IMG/VR virus record: IMGVR_UViG_3300041955_000409
Coordinates: 1 to 39,901 of that record
Source: a virus
Reading direction: 5' to 3' (one strand)
DNA length: 39,901 nucleotides
Shown: positions 29,073 to 37,521 of the stretch, piece by piece
Layout: the number at the start of each line of letters is the position of its first letter
Numbering within the stretch: the stretch's first letter is position 1
Made by a program: the position numbers and the translations under genes
Notes under the pieces: generated by a model
Database searches by the model: none
What the model was told of the DNA's origin: nothing
The model's input: the letters and a program-made list of their open reading frames with translations, nothing else

Positions 29073-30038
29073 ATGTCCCCTCGTATCGGCATAGTGGGCC
29101 CATCGTATACAAGCCAGGCATTAACAGCCGACGCACAGAAAACGCAGAATTGGTATGTGGAACAAATCGAATCCGGTGCGGGCAATGCGCCATTGGTTCT
29201 CTATCCGACACCTGGCCTTGTGGAATTCGTGGACCTGACGCCCGCGGTCACGTTGTACGCCGATCCTTACGAAATCTCAGAGACGTTCTACCAGTTCGGG
29301 AGCACGGCGGCATTCACGGCAAACTATCAGCCGACATTCGGCGTGTTCGCTGGGAACTTTCCATACACCTACGGGACGCTGATTGTCGATTCCAACGGGA
29401 ACGTGCAGGTTGTTACGACGCCCGGAACGTCTGGCGGCTCTACCCCTACTTGGGCTACATCCGTAGGAGCTCCCACTCAGTCAGGCGGCGTCACGTTCAC
29501 GTGCAAAAAGTATGCTGTGTCGGTTGGCGACACGCTGATTGCGTCATGCCTCGTGAACTGGAGCGGTAACGCGCAGGTTTCATCCATCACGGATGGCGGG
29601 GATACATGGTCGGCAGTCAGTCCGCTGCAAGATTACAATTCGACGATCACGTTTCAGAGCTGGGCCACCATTTCAACGCAGAACGTCGCCTATGGGACTC
29701 CGCTCTCCATCGTGTTCAATTTCAACCACACGCTTTTCAACGGGAATGCCATCACCATTTCGAGCTGGTATGGGCTCACGACCCAGACAGAGGCCACGGT
29801 TGCGGCAAACGGCACGGCAGCAACCTCTTGGTCAAGCGGAAGCGAAACGGTGGATGCTCATACCGTGCTTTTCTCGGCGTCGGTTGGCGGTACGGTGTCG
29901 ATGCCGTTCGTATCGTTCGGGACGTTCCAGGCTTACTACAACCCGATGGCGGCTGGAGCCTATTCGGACACTTGGACGAACGGTAGCCCGACGACCTGGG
30001 CGTCTCATTTGATGCCCTTTCCAATTCTGCCACTGTGA
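29073..30038 (+). CDS. gp10-like tail protein, N-terminal part with inserted beta-sandwich
   Basis: The first 60 residues (IVGPSYTSQALTADAQKTQN, WYVEQIESG, LVLYPTPGLVEF) are the start of a P22 gp10-type plug protein. From about residue 60 to the end there is a beta-rich insertion (SVGDTLIASCLVNWSGNAQV, NAITISSWYGLTTQTEATVA) similar in pattern to the secreted protein at 14795-15514. The frame stops at 30038 just before gp10 sequence resumes in the next gene, in a different frame. Together the two make one gp10-like protein interrupted by an insertion. Confidence 0.65.
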   Translation: MSPRIGIVGPSYTSQALTADAQKTQNWYVEQIESGAGNAPLVLYPTPGLVEFVDLTPAVTLYADPYEISETFYQFGSTAAFTANYQPTFGVFAGNFPYTYGTLIVDSNGNVQVVTTPGTSGGSTPTWATSVGAPTQSGGVTFTCKKYAVSVGDTLIASCLVNWSGNAQVSSITDGGDTWSAVSPLQDYNSTITFQSWATISTQNVAYGTPLSIVFNFNHTLFNGNAITISSWYGLTTQTEATVAANGTAATSWSSGSETVDAHTVLFSASVGGTVSMPFVSFGTFQAYYNPMAAGAYSDTWTNGSPTTWASHLMPFPILPL

Positions 30039-31348
30039 GCGCCGTATCGGTACGCGGTGAATTTGCGATCAACGGCCGCGGCTTCGCGGTCTGCGCCACA
30101 CAATTTGATGAAGTCCTTTCCAACGGAACGAAGACGAACTGGGGCACGGTCGCCAATGATGGCGGGATCGTCAGCTTTGCGGCCAGCCCGCAGCAACTCC
30201 TTTTTGCCAGCGCCGGCACGGTGTACTTATTCGATCTCATCTCGAATACGCTCACGACGATTCCCGAGGTCACTTTTGGTGGTCCCATCTCTCAGGTGGG
30301 TATCTGCGATGATTTCTTTATCGCGCTGCTTGCCAATTCCAAACAGTTCTTCGTATCCGGTGTGCTCGACGCAACGGACTGGACCACGAACGGGAGCGCC
30401 ATCGTTGAGGTATTCCCTGACAACATCGTGGGGATGCTGGTCGACCACCGGGAAATCTGGTTTTGGTCGGACACGCAATCGGTTGTTTACTACGATTCAG
30501 GGAACATCTTTCCCTTCGACGTTATCCCTGGATCATTCATCGAAGCGGGACTCGCGGCACAGTTCACGCCTGTACAGCTCAATAATACGGTGTACTGGAT
30601 TGGGCGCGACTCGCGGGGGACAGGGGTCGCATGGGTCGCGAACGGCTACACTCCGCAGCGGGTCAGTAACCACGCGGTCGAGTTTGCCATTCAGGGCTAT
30701 TCGCGGATTGACGATGCCGTGGCATTCCCGCAGCAGGACCAGGGGCATCAGTTTTGGATCATCTATTTTCCGACCGCCGATAAGACTTGGGTTTATGACG
30801 CGCTCACGAATATGTGGCACGAGCGAGCTTCGCTGGACCCGGCAACCGGTTTCTTCCACGCCGCGCGCTATCAGGTCCACATGTTTCTTTTCGGCAAGCA
30901 TCTGGTGGGCGACTGGAAAAGCGGGCTCATCTATCAGATGCACATCCCGGTTTACACAGCAGGCGTCTGGACCTTTGCCGACGACAACGGGACGCCCATT
31001 GTGCGCATTCGAAGGGCGCCGCACATATCGAATGAGCAGAAGCGGGAATACTTCGCGGAGTTGCAAGTCTACGTTGAAAGCGGCCTCGGACCCATGCCAC
31101 CGCTACTTGACGGCGCAGGGAATCCGCGCGGACCGGAAATGTCTCTCAGGTGGAGTGACGATGGCGGGCACACGTGGAGCGATTACTACATCCGCGATTG
31201 CGGGCAGGCTGGCAAATTCCATACGCGCGTCAGGTGGCTCAGGCTCGGCAGAGCGAGGGACAGAATCTTTGAGATTCAATGCTCGGACCCGATTGGCTGG
31301 CGTATCGTTGACGCGTATCTGCAATACATCGCCGGAACCGGTGTTTAG
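30035..31348 (+). CDS. gp10-like packaged-DNA stabilisation/tail protein, C-terminal part
   Basis: The 437-residue product starts at GTG 30035, overlapping the previous TGA (GTGA). It begins where a P22 gp10-type protein would continue after PTPGL: SVRGEFAINGRGFAVCATQF, then GTVANDGGIVSFAASPQQLL and repeated beta-blade motifs, through FFVSGVLDATDWTTN and WYVYDALTNMWHER-like strands to a DDGGHTWSDYYIRD end. The frame is open upstream of the GTG to 29987 (LSNSATVSAVSV). So a single frameshift near 30001 would fuse both parts. gp10 closes the tail after packaging. Confidence 0.75.
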   Translation: MSAVSVRGEFAINGRGFAVCATQFDEVLSNGTKTNWGTVANDGGIVSFAASPQQLLFASAGTVYLFDLISNTLTTIPEVTFGGPISQVGICDDFFIALLANSKQFFVSGVLDATDWTTNGSAIVEVFPDNIVGMLVDHREIWFWSDTQSVVYYDSGNIFPFDVIPGSFIEAGLAAQFTPVQLNNTVYWIGRDSRGTGVAWVANGYTPQRVSNHAVEFAIQGYSRIDDAVAFPQQDQGHQFWIIYFPTADKTWVYDALTNMWHERASLDPATGFFHAARYQVHMFLFGKHLVGDWKSGLIYQMHIPVYTAGVWTFADDNGTPIVRIRRAPHISNEQKREYFAELQVYVESGLGPMPPLLDGAGNPRGPEMSLRWSDDGGHTWSDYYIRDCGQAGKFHTRVRWLRLGRARDRIFEIQCSDPIGWRIVDAYLQYIAGTGV

Positions 31349-32373
31349 TGCCGACTACACAACTCAGCGAACCGCCGATCCGTACGCCGTTCGATGGGCC
31401 AGGGGCGACGGGCATTTCGTGGGCGTGGATCAAATGGATTCAGGACCTCTACAGTTGGGTAACGAATCTACTTTTCTCGAATATCGGCGGGTCGCTTAAT
31501 GTTTCACAGATCAATGCGACAGGGACACCCGGGCCGACTACGGCTTTATTCGGCGGAAATGGTACGCAGGGCGCTTGGCAGGTTCCGGCCGGTGGCGGGG
31601 GTGGCGGAACGGTCACGAGCGTCGCGCTCGATGGGGACGGTGTTGTCTTTGATGCATCTGTCCCCGGCTCACCGATCACCACGGCAGGAACGCTCAAGCC
31701 CGCTCTGGCAAAGTACTATCAGGGCAACTTTCTCAAAACACCTACTCCGGGCGGTCCTGCGGTCATGTCCCCATGGGAAGCTGGTCCAATTGGGAATCTT
31801 GATCTGCCCGCCGATGTCGTTACCAGCATCACCGATGACACCAACGTCACTGGCTCGATTGCGGCACAGGATCTCACGCTCGGATGGACGGGACAACTTG
31901 GGCTTGCTCGCGGCGGCACGGACGCAGATCTCTCCGCAACGGGCGGGGCCAATGAAGTCTTACAGCAAACAACGAGCGGCGGCGCTGTCACGGTCGGACA
32001 ACTCGGTAATCCAAGCCTCAAGAGCTACACGAAAGTTGACCTTACCGCGCAGACCAACAGCATCGGTTCGACAACGCTCTTTGCCGTGGGCGCGAGCGGA
32101 GCGGGAACCTATCGCGTTTCCATCTCGGCCGTCACCACGACAGCGGGCACTTCAGGTGATACGCTCACGGTTACGATCGGCTGGGTCAATGAGTCCGGGG
32201 CCGCGACATTCACAACCGCTACGCTTGATCTATCGACTCTTTCAGCGGAACTCGACGTGACACAAATCCTATCTTCGGCCGCTTCGCAAAACATCACCTA
32301 CTCAACGACGGTTAGCGCGATTCTCGGCAATCCGCAGTACAGCCTGCATCTTCGTTTGGAATACCTCGGATGA
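31348..32373 (+). CDS. Tail-fibre-like/structural protein
   Basis: The 341-residue product starts at GTG 31348, overlapping the previous TAG. It has a helical N-terminal anchor (WIKWIQDLYSWVTNLLFSNI), a Gly-rich stretch (GGGGGGTVTSVALDG) and fibre motifs (GLARGGTDADLSATGGANEV). The C-terminal third is a beta-rich domain (TTLFAVGASGAGTYRVSISA). It resembles short fibres next to gp10-type genes. No signal peptide. Confidence 0.62.
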   Translation: MPTTQLSEPPIRTPFDGPGATGISWAWIKWIQDLYSWVTNLLFSNIGGSLNVSQINATGTPGPTTALFGGNGTQGAWQVPAGGGGGGTVTSVALDGDGVVFDASVPGSPITTAGTLKPALAKYYQGNFLKTPTPGGPAVMSPWEAGPIGNLDLPADVVTSITDDTNVTGSIAAQDLTLGWTGQLGLARGGTDADLSATGGANEVLQQTTSGGAVTVGQLGNPSLKSYTKVDLTAQTNSIGSTTLFAVGASGAGTYRVSISAVTTTAGTSGDTLTVTIGWVNESGAATFTTATLDLSTLSAELDVTQILSSAASQNITYSTTVSAILGNPQYSLHLRLEYLG

Positions 32374-32747
32374 TTGAAATCAAGCGTCTCGAAAAAAAGG
32401 AATGGGGCATTCTTAACAGCGTTGATGATGGATTCTCGCCGCATCCCGAGAATAGTATCGCTATCGTCGCCTTCAATGAGCATGGCGACATAATTGGGCG
32501 CATTTTTTTGGTAGCTCCTGCACATTTGGAAGGAATCTTTGTTGACCATCCATGGCGCAACCGAATGGTCATGGGCCAGCTAGTCGAGCGAGCGGAAAAA
32601 GAAGCCATGGATGCGGGGATTACGAAGGTTTTTGCCTATGCGGTGAATGAGCAAATGGAGGATTATATCACACGATTGGGCTATAAGAAGTCGGACTTGG
32701 TGGTGTACTTCAAAGATTTAGGAGGTGATTCGTGCCAACCGCGCTGA
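32370..32747 (+). CDS. GNAT family acetyltransferase-like protein
   Basis: The 125-residue product starts at ATG 32370, overlapping the previous stop. It has the GNAT order: IAIVAFNEHGDIIGRIFLVA (beta 2-4), HLEGIFVDHPWRNRMVMGQL (motif A, acetyl-CoA loop partly degenerate: WRNRMVMG rather than RGxGxG), then KVFAYAVNEQMEDYITRLGY. Such phage GNAT genes are frequent in tail modules. The substrate is unknown. Its end overlaps the next gene by 16 bp. Confidence 0.72.
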   Translation: MIEIKRLEKKEWGILNSVDDGFSPHPENSIAIVAFNEHGDIIGRIFLVAPAHLEGIFVDHPWRNRMVMGQLVERAEKEAMDAGITKVFAYAVNEQMEDYITRLGYKKSDLVVYFKDLGGDSCQPR

Positions 32748-33643
32748 TCGGGGGGGCGATTTCTGGCGGCGCTTCTATTATTTCTGGCCTGCTCGGTAGC
32801 GGTGCGGCCAACAAAGCGGCCCAGCAGGAACAAGCGGCCAATGCGCAAGCCGCAAGCCAAACAGCGGCAGCGGCTGGCCAGTCCGCAACCGGCATCACGA
32901 ATGCCGTCAATCAGGCGCAGCAGAATTACGCGCCCTACACAGCGGCCGGAACGCAGAGCGTCAATTCCCTCGCGAACCTGCTTGCCCCTGGTGGACAGCT
33001 CACGCAAGGCTATGCGCAGTCAGGTGCGGGTACGTTCCAAGCGCCAACCGCAGCGCAGGCGCAGGCAACTCCCGGTTACCAGTTCCAGCTTCAGCAGGGC
33101 GAACAAGCGCTTCAGAACTCCGCGGCGGCATCGGGCGGTTTGCTCTCAACCGGAACGGCGAAGAACCTCACGAATTATGCCGAAGGGCTCGCATCGACCA
33201 ACTACCAGAACACATACAACAATGCGCTCAACGCCTACAACGAGAATTTCAACGTTTACAATACTTCGCAGAACAATCTCTACAGCCGGCTCGCGGGCCT
33301 GACGAATACCGGACTCAGCGCAGCCGGAAGCTTGAGTAACGCGCAGCTTGGCGGCGCCAATTCTCTCGCTAATGTCAACATGGGCGCCGCGCAGCAGATC
33401 GGCGGATACCTCACAGGATCAGGGCAAGCGGCGGCGGCGGGCACGGTGGGAAGTGCAAACGCGCTCTCAAACGGGATCAGCGGGGGCCTCAATGCGCTTG
33501 GCCAAGGCGTCACGCTCTCAGGATTGATCGGGGCGCAAAACGCCTCAAACGCTAATACGTCGCAATTGTCGATGGGTCCGAATGGGCAATGGGTACCCAT
33601 CACCGCACCGCCTCCATCGGTATTCAGTGGGACAGCACCATGA
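32732..33643 (+). CDS. Ejection/pilot protein, Ala/Gln/Asn-rich (gp7-like)
   Basis: The 303-residue product starts at GTG 32732 behind AGGAGGTGATTC. A hydrophobic Gly-rich N terminus (LIGGAISGGASIISGLLGSG) precedes a helical Ala/Gln/Asn-rich body (AANKAAQQEQAANAQAASQT). This composition and position match P22-type DNA-injection proteins that leave the capsid and cross the periplasm. Its stop overlaps the next start (ATGA). Confidence 0.7.
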   Translation: MPTALIGGAISGGASIISGLLGSGAANKAAQQEQAANAQAASQTAAAAGQSATGITNAVNQAQQNYAPYTAAGTQSVNSLANLLAPGGQLTQGYAQSGAGTFQAPTAAQAQATPGYQFQLQQGEQALQNSAAASGGLLSTGTAKNLTNYAEGLASTNYQNTYNNALNAYNENFNVYNTSQNNLYSRLAGLTNTGLSAAGSLSNAQLGGANSLANVNMGAAQQIGGYLTGSGQAAAAGTVGSANALSNGISGGLNALGQGVTLSGLIGAQNASNANTSQLSMGPNGQWVPITAPPPSVFSGTAP

Positions 33644-35649
33644 GCAGCATTCCGTTGATGGTACAACCTCCGCCCCCGGTGCAAGGGCCGCTTCAGCAAG
33701 CCCAGGGCGCGATGTCCCTGCAAGCCCTCATCAACCAGACGAAACTTCAAGAGCAGAGCCTTGCCCAGCAGCAGGCCATGGCCCCGATCCAACAACAACA
33801 GGCACAGGCCCAGCTCCAACAGCAACAAGTGGCCGCGCAGCAGGCCCAGCAACAGCTAAAAGATCAGCAAATATTCAATACGGCTTTTCGTAACGCCAAC
33901 GGAGATTGGGGGCAAACGATCCAGAATGCGGTGCAGGGCGGTGCGAGCGGCACGTTCATCACCCAGGCGCAGATGGCGCGCAACAAGATGCTCACTGACG
34001 CCGCGGCGCTGACGGCCGATCAACTCAAGAACGAAAGCGCAAAGCAGAACGCCCTCGCACAGTCCGCGCAGCGCGTTGTGGATGCTTACGATCCGAATGA
34101 TCCCAGCGCAGCACAAGCCACCTACGCCAAGGAACGAAACAACCATATCGCCAGCGGTGCATACGGACCAAATGATATACCGGAGAAAATGCCGCAAATC
34201 TCCGATCTGCAAAATCTGGCGTTGCACAATAAGGCGAATCAGGACCTCATCAAAGAAGCGCAAGCCATTCAGCAGGAACAGGCGCAGGCCCCGGAACAAA
34301 AGATCGCTTCGCAGCTCAAGCAGACGCAGAATCTTGGCCAGATGCTCGGCAACGCGGAATCCGACGTGCAGTGGCAATCCATCCTGAAGACGGCCAAGGC
34401 ATCCGGCGCGCCCGATGAGGTGATCAGCCAATTCGCGCCCAACTTTTCACCTGCCGAGGCCCAGCGCGCAAAACAGATTGCGCTCACGCCCGAACAGCAA
34501 GCGGGAATGTCCCAAGCCGCAGCCGATTCGCGCTATCGCAATATCCTCATGGCGCAGCAGCAGGGCAAGCCCGTCACGGCTGACGATCGGGCTTTCGTAT
34601 CGGCCTACAATAAGCAGAAGGAATTGAGTACTGTTACCCGCTTCCAGCTACAAAATACCCCGCTCAATCCGTTCGGCAATAACTTGACTTCAGGAGTACC
34701 CGGCAACGCCGTTGCAACGGCACCTGGTGCGCCCAGTGCTCCGGCTGCGCCTACACCCTCAGGAACGGCTCTGTCTGCGCCAGCGCAGCCCAAAGTGACG
34801 GGAACGGGGCCCGTAGCAAATGCCCCTGCTGGAGTAGGTGGTGCGCCTCCCACTCAAGGCGCGCAAGCGGGGACCGGGGGAAGCTGGGCGGATCGCGTGG
34901 CGGGCGCCGGTGTCAATCCTTTGCTCAGAGGGCGCGTGCAGGCCATTCTCGAGTATCGCGCGGCTGATCTGCCGACAACGCGTGGAGGGCTGAACCAAGC
35001 CATCATGCAGGCGGTGAATACCATCGACCCAACCCATGACGCGACAGTTTATCCAGCCCGGAACAAGATTGTGCAAGACTACACGACGGGCAAGGATTCC
35101 CAGCAGATTAACGCCATCAACACCGCCATGGGCCACATTGACGATCTTGGCCAGGCGATTACGGCACTCAACAACGGGAACATCCCAGCCTTGAATGCGG
35201 TTGCGAACAAGTGGGGCGTGCTCACCGGACAGACACCGGCCACGACGTTCAACACCATCGTACATCGCGTGGGGCCTGAAATCGCATCGGCCTACATCGC
35301 TGGCGGTGGCGGCGAGGGAGAACGCGGAACTACGGCCGCGGACTTCTCCGCGAACGCGAGCCCCGCGCAACTGGAGAGCAACATCGGCATCACAGCCAAA
35401 CTCCTGCGCTCCAAGATCGGTTCGTTGGAAAATGATTGGCAAAAGACTTATAAACCTACTCAAGCACAGGATCAATTCCAGAACCGTTTCATCACGCCGG
35501 CAGCGCAAGCGTCGCTCAATCGCTGGGCTCCGCAGCAGGCGGCGGGAGGCGCGAGCGGCGGTCACGTGATTAGAATCGGTAATGCGCGTTATCAGTACAA
35601 AGGCTCGGGCGATACCGCAGACCTAAAGAATTACACGCCACTTCAATAA
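33640..35649 (+). CDS. Large ejection/internal virion protein
   Basis: The 669-residue product starts at ATG 33640. The N-terminal 80 residues are an extreme Gln-rich coiled coil. The middle is Ala/Gln-rich, with a Pro/Ala linker at about 355-425. The C-terminal region has GVNPLLRGRVQAILEYRAAD, GHIDDLGQAITALNNGNIPA and ends in IRIGNARYQYKGSGDTADLK, a short beta-hairpin motif I have seen at the ends of similar phage proteins. It is probably an ejected internal protein (gp20/gp16-like role). One arm of the 22-bp inverted repeat lies in its linker. Confidence 0.68.
   Translation: MSSIPLMVQPPPPVQGPLQQAQGAMSLQALINQTKLQEQSLAQQQAMAPIQQQQAQAQLQQQQVAAQQAQQQLKDQQIFNTAFRNANGDWGQTIQNAVQGGASGTFITQAQMARNKMLTDAAALTADQLKNESAKQNALAQSAQRVVDAYDPNDPSAAQATYAKERNNHIASGAYGPNDIPEKMPQISDLQNLALHNKANQDLIKEAQAIQQEQAQAPEQKIASQLKQTQNLGQMLGNAESDVQWQSILKTAKASGAPDEVISQFAPNFSPAEAQRAKQIALTPEQQAGMSQAAADSRYRNILMAQQQGKPVTADDRAFVSAYNKQKELSTVTRFQLQNTPLNPFGNNLTSGVPGNAVATAPGAPSAPAAPTPSGTALSAPAQPKVTGTGPVANAPAGVGGAPPTQGAQAGTGGSWADRVAGAGVNPLLRGRVQAILEYRAADLPTTRGGLNQAIMQAVNTIDPTHDATVYPARNKIVQDYTTGKDSQQINAINTAMGHIDDLGQAITALNNGNIPALNAVANKWGVLTGQTPATTFNTIVHRVGPEIASAYIAGGGGEGERGTTAADFSANASPAQLESNIGITAKLLRSKIGSLENDWQKTYKPTQAQDQFQNRFITPAAQASLNRWAPQQAAGGASGGHVIRIGNARYQYKGSGDTADLKNYTPLQ
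34701..34722. repeat. 22-bp inverted repeat, copy 2 (inside coding sequence)
   Basis: Identical over 22 bp to the reverse complement of 10090-10111, including the 14-bp palindrome GCCGTTGCAACGGC (34708-34721). Here it encodes GNAVATA in the linker of the ejection protein. Confidence 0.55.
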
Positions 35650-36989
35650 TGGGACTACCGCCAGGCGCGACACTTGAATCCGGTAGTTTACCGCAGGCGC
35701 AGCCAACGATGGCGCTACCTCCGGGCGCTACCCTCGAAACGCCACCAACGCCATCACAGCAGCCAGGCATCTATCAACGGCTCACAGCTTCTTACAATCC
35801 AGAAGTCGAAGAATATGCTCAGCAACATCCGATCTTTGGTCCGGTGGTGCGCTTCCTCGATGCGGCGGGCGGTGCGGCAATGGCAACTCCTGAAGGCATC
35901 GCTAATATGCTCATGCACCCTTCGACGGCGGCGAGCGGCCTGATGGACAGCATTAAGGCATGGGCTGATCCAAATGTACGGCGTGGAGCTTTGAGCGTTC
36001 TGCCTGAAGCGTTAGGGCAAGGAGTGGGGAACGTTGCGGCCGGAGAAGCATCTGGTGCTGCGGGAAGTGCAGCACGTGGAGTAGTGCCGGATATTCCCGC
36101 AGCCGTTGGTACAGCTCTACGAACCGAAACAGGTGCACTCAAGCCAGCGGTGCAGGTTGCCGCGAAAGTCGGCGGTGCAGCGGCGGGACATGCGCTCGGT
36201 ATTCCGGGTGCGGGAGAGCTCGGTGGGTATCTTCTCGGTCCAAAAATCGCCGATATCTTAACGCCTGAACGTCCGGGTGCGGCAACGGCTGCGGAGCGGC
36301 GCTCAGTTCCAATAACGCAATCTCCATACTACGATCCAGCGGCCTATAAAGCAGGAGCGGCATCGCGCTCTACGGCTCCTGCCGTCGCACCGCCGCTCGG
36401 AACTCCAGAGAATCCCGATATAGTCTTGGCTCCCGAACCGGCTCCGACGCCGGCAGGGGTAAGGGAAGGATCAGCTTTCAGCATACCGCGCGAACAGCTG
36501 CCAAGTTTGATCCAGCAGGGATCGGCTGGCGCCGGAGAAGCTTACCGCAGCGCGGGAGGGAAAATCCTATACGTCCCAAAAGAAGCGGGCTACCCGGGGC
36601 CCCGTGTCGAGCAAATGAGCCCCGAAGCGGCAGAGACTTTCGGGCCAAAGTTCACGGCCGAACAGTATGGCGATGGCAACACGCGGCAAGTCACCCTGCA
36701 CCAAGGTGGCCAGCAGCAGGGCTACGTGCTCTACGATATCGACCCCAAGGGCACCGCGATGGTTAATTCATCGCTGATCGCCGATCCCGCGCAGGGAAAA
36801 GGACTCGGGACGCAGATGTACGATCAGGCGATTCAGGATGCAAAAGCGGCTGGCGCCAAACAATTTACCAGCGGAAGCGCGCCCGAACCCGGAGCGGTGC
36901 GGGTGTGGCAATCGCTGGCGAAGCGATATCCTGTACAGAAAGTGGGAAATGGCTATACGCTGGATCTTGCCGCGCTGCCCACTCGATGA
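35649..36989 (+). CDS. Internal virion protein with C-terminal GNAT domain
   Basis: The 446-residue product starts at ATG 35649 (TAATG). The N terminus carries a duplicated LPPGATLE motif (residues 3-10 and 23-30). A Gly/Ala-rich helical region with a hydrophobic stretch (AAGHALGIPGAGELGGYLLG) and a Pro-rich linker follow. The last 110 residues look like a GNAT acetyltransferase: YVLYDIDPKGTAMVNSSLIA, the acetyl-CoA loop DPAQGKGLGTQMYDQAIQDA, then AKQFTSGS and a final VWQSLAKRYPVQKVGNGYTL. An ejected protein with an enzyme domain could act on host targets early. The 3' end overlaps an opposite gene by 125 bp. Confidence 0.7.
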   Translation: MGLPPGATLESGSLPQAQPTMALPPGATLETPPTPSQQPGIYQRLTASYNPEVEEYAQQHPIFGPVVRFLDAAGGAAMATPEGIANMLMHPSTAASGLMDSIKAWADPNVRRGALSVLPEALGQGVGNVAAGEASGAAGSAARGVVPDIPAAVGTALRTETGALKPAVQVAAKVGGAAAGHALGIPGAGELGGYLLGPKIADILTPERPGAATAAERRSVPITQSPYYDPAAYKAGAASRSTAPAVAPPLGTPENPDIVLAPEPAPTPAGVREGSAFSIPREQLPSLIQQGSAGAGEAYRSAGGKILYVPKEAGYPGPRVEQMSPEAAETFGPKFTAEQYGDGNTRQVTLHQGGQQQGYVLYDIDPKGTAMVNSSLIADPAQGKGLGTQMYDQAIQDAKAAGAKQFTSGSAPEPGAVRVWQSLAKRYPVQKVGNGYTLDLAALPTR

Positions 36990-37053
36990 TGGCCTTATCC
37001 AGCCGGTCCCACATTTTCTGTTCACGCGCACCGACGTATGAAAAGATTTTCAC
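36865..37053 (-). CDS. Hypothetical small protein, end of leftward cassette
   Basis: The 62-residue product starts at GTG 37053 behind AAGGAG with good spacing. It opens with a soluble helical part (MKIFSYVGAREQKMWDRLDK) and continues antisense to the GNAT domain for 125 bp. The strong ribosome site supports the start. The true extent of the C-terminal part is less sure. Confidence 0.5.
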   Translation of the reverse strand: MKIFSYVGAREQKMWDRLDKAIIEWAARQDPAYSHFPLSVQDIASPAIATPAPLRVRARFRW

Positions 37054-37063
37054 GGCAATCTCC

Positions 37064-37375
37064 TTAGCGGCAGGTGGTGTACACCGTGCCGAAGATATTC
37101 TGCGACGTGCAATTTAGTGGTGCGTTCTGAACTGGAGCCTGCGTTGGCTGTGGTACCGGCAGAATGTATGGCTGCGGATGATACATGCCATTGACCGCAT
37201 TCAGGGCCGCAATCTTCTGCTCGAAACTGGGATGCACCTTTACCTTGACCGTGCGGGTACCGTTCTTTGCAACGCAAACTTTTGTTTCGGTGTTGCCTTG
37301 CCAAGAAGAACTGCACTGCTTGGCGTAGCAGGATGTTGACAGCAGAACAGCGGCAATTACGATTGCAGTTTTCAT
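37064..37375 (-). CDS. Small secreted protein
   Basis: The 103-residue product starts at ATG 37375 behind AGGAGAGGA and overlaps the previous TAA (TAATG). A signal peptide (KTAIVIAAVLLSTSCYA) precedes a mature part with four Cys (QCSSS, KVCV, LNCT, TTCR), likely two disulfides, and a Pro/Gln-rich segment. It would act in the envelope or outside. No family was recognised. Confidence 0.65.
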   Translation of the reverse strand: MKTAIVIAAVLLSTSCYAKQCSSSWQGNTETKVCVAKNGTRTVKVKVHPSFEQKIAALNAVNGMYHPQPYILPVPQPTQAPVQNAPLNCTSQNIFGTVYTTCR

Positions 37376-37521
37376 TAGCGTTTTCCTCTCCTTGTAGGGT
37401 GGCGATGCATAGCGAGAATATGATCGGCCAGTCTGTCGATAACCACCGTCATGCAGTAGCCCCAGGTGAGCTTCCGGCAGAACGGGCACATCTTGCAGCG
37501 AGTCTTGGCAACGTAGCTCAT
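37375..37521 (-). CDS. Small Cys-rich basic protein (48 aa)
   Basis: The start ATG 37521 overlaps the previous stop and its TAA overlaps the next ATG. It has RCKMCPFCRKLTWGYC, a Cys cluster likely to bind zinc, then a helix and a basic tail (HRHPTRRGKR). Coupling on both sides supports it. Function unknown. Confidence 0.6.
   Translation of the reverse strand: MSYVAKTRCKMCPFCRKLTWGYCMTVVIDRLADHILAMHRHPTRRGKR

Noticed and set aside
30057-31499. 480-codon open frame on the + strand overlapping the gp10-like C-terminal gene
   Set aside because: It is rich in Ser and Arg and has no domain pattern. The overlapping frame has clear gp10-type sequence with good start and coupling, so this is a shadow.
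31499-32260. 253-codon open frame on the + strand
   Set aside because: Overlaps the fibre-like protein in another frame and is dominated by Arg/Ser/Pro.
34759-35565. 268-codon open frame on the - strand
   Set aside because: Antisense to the ejection protein, Arg-rich and patternless.
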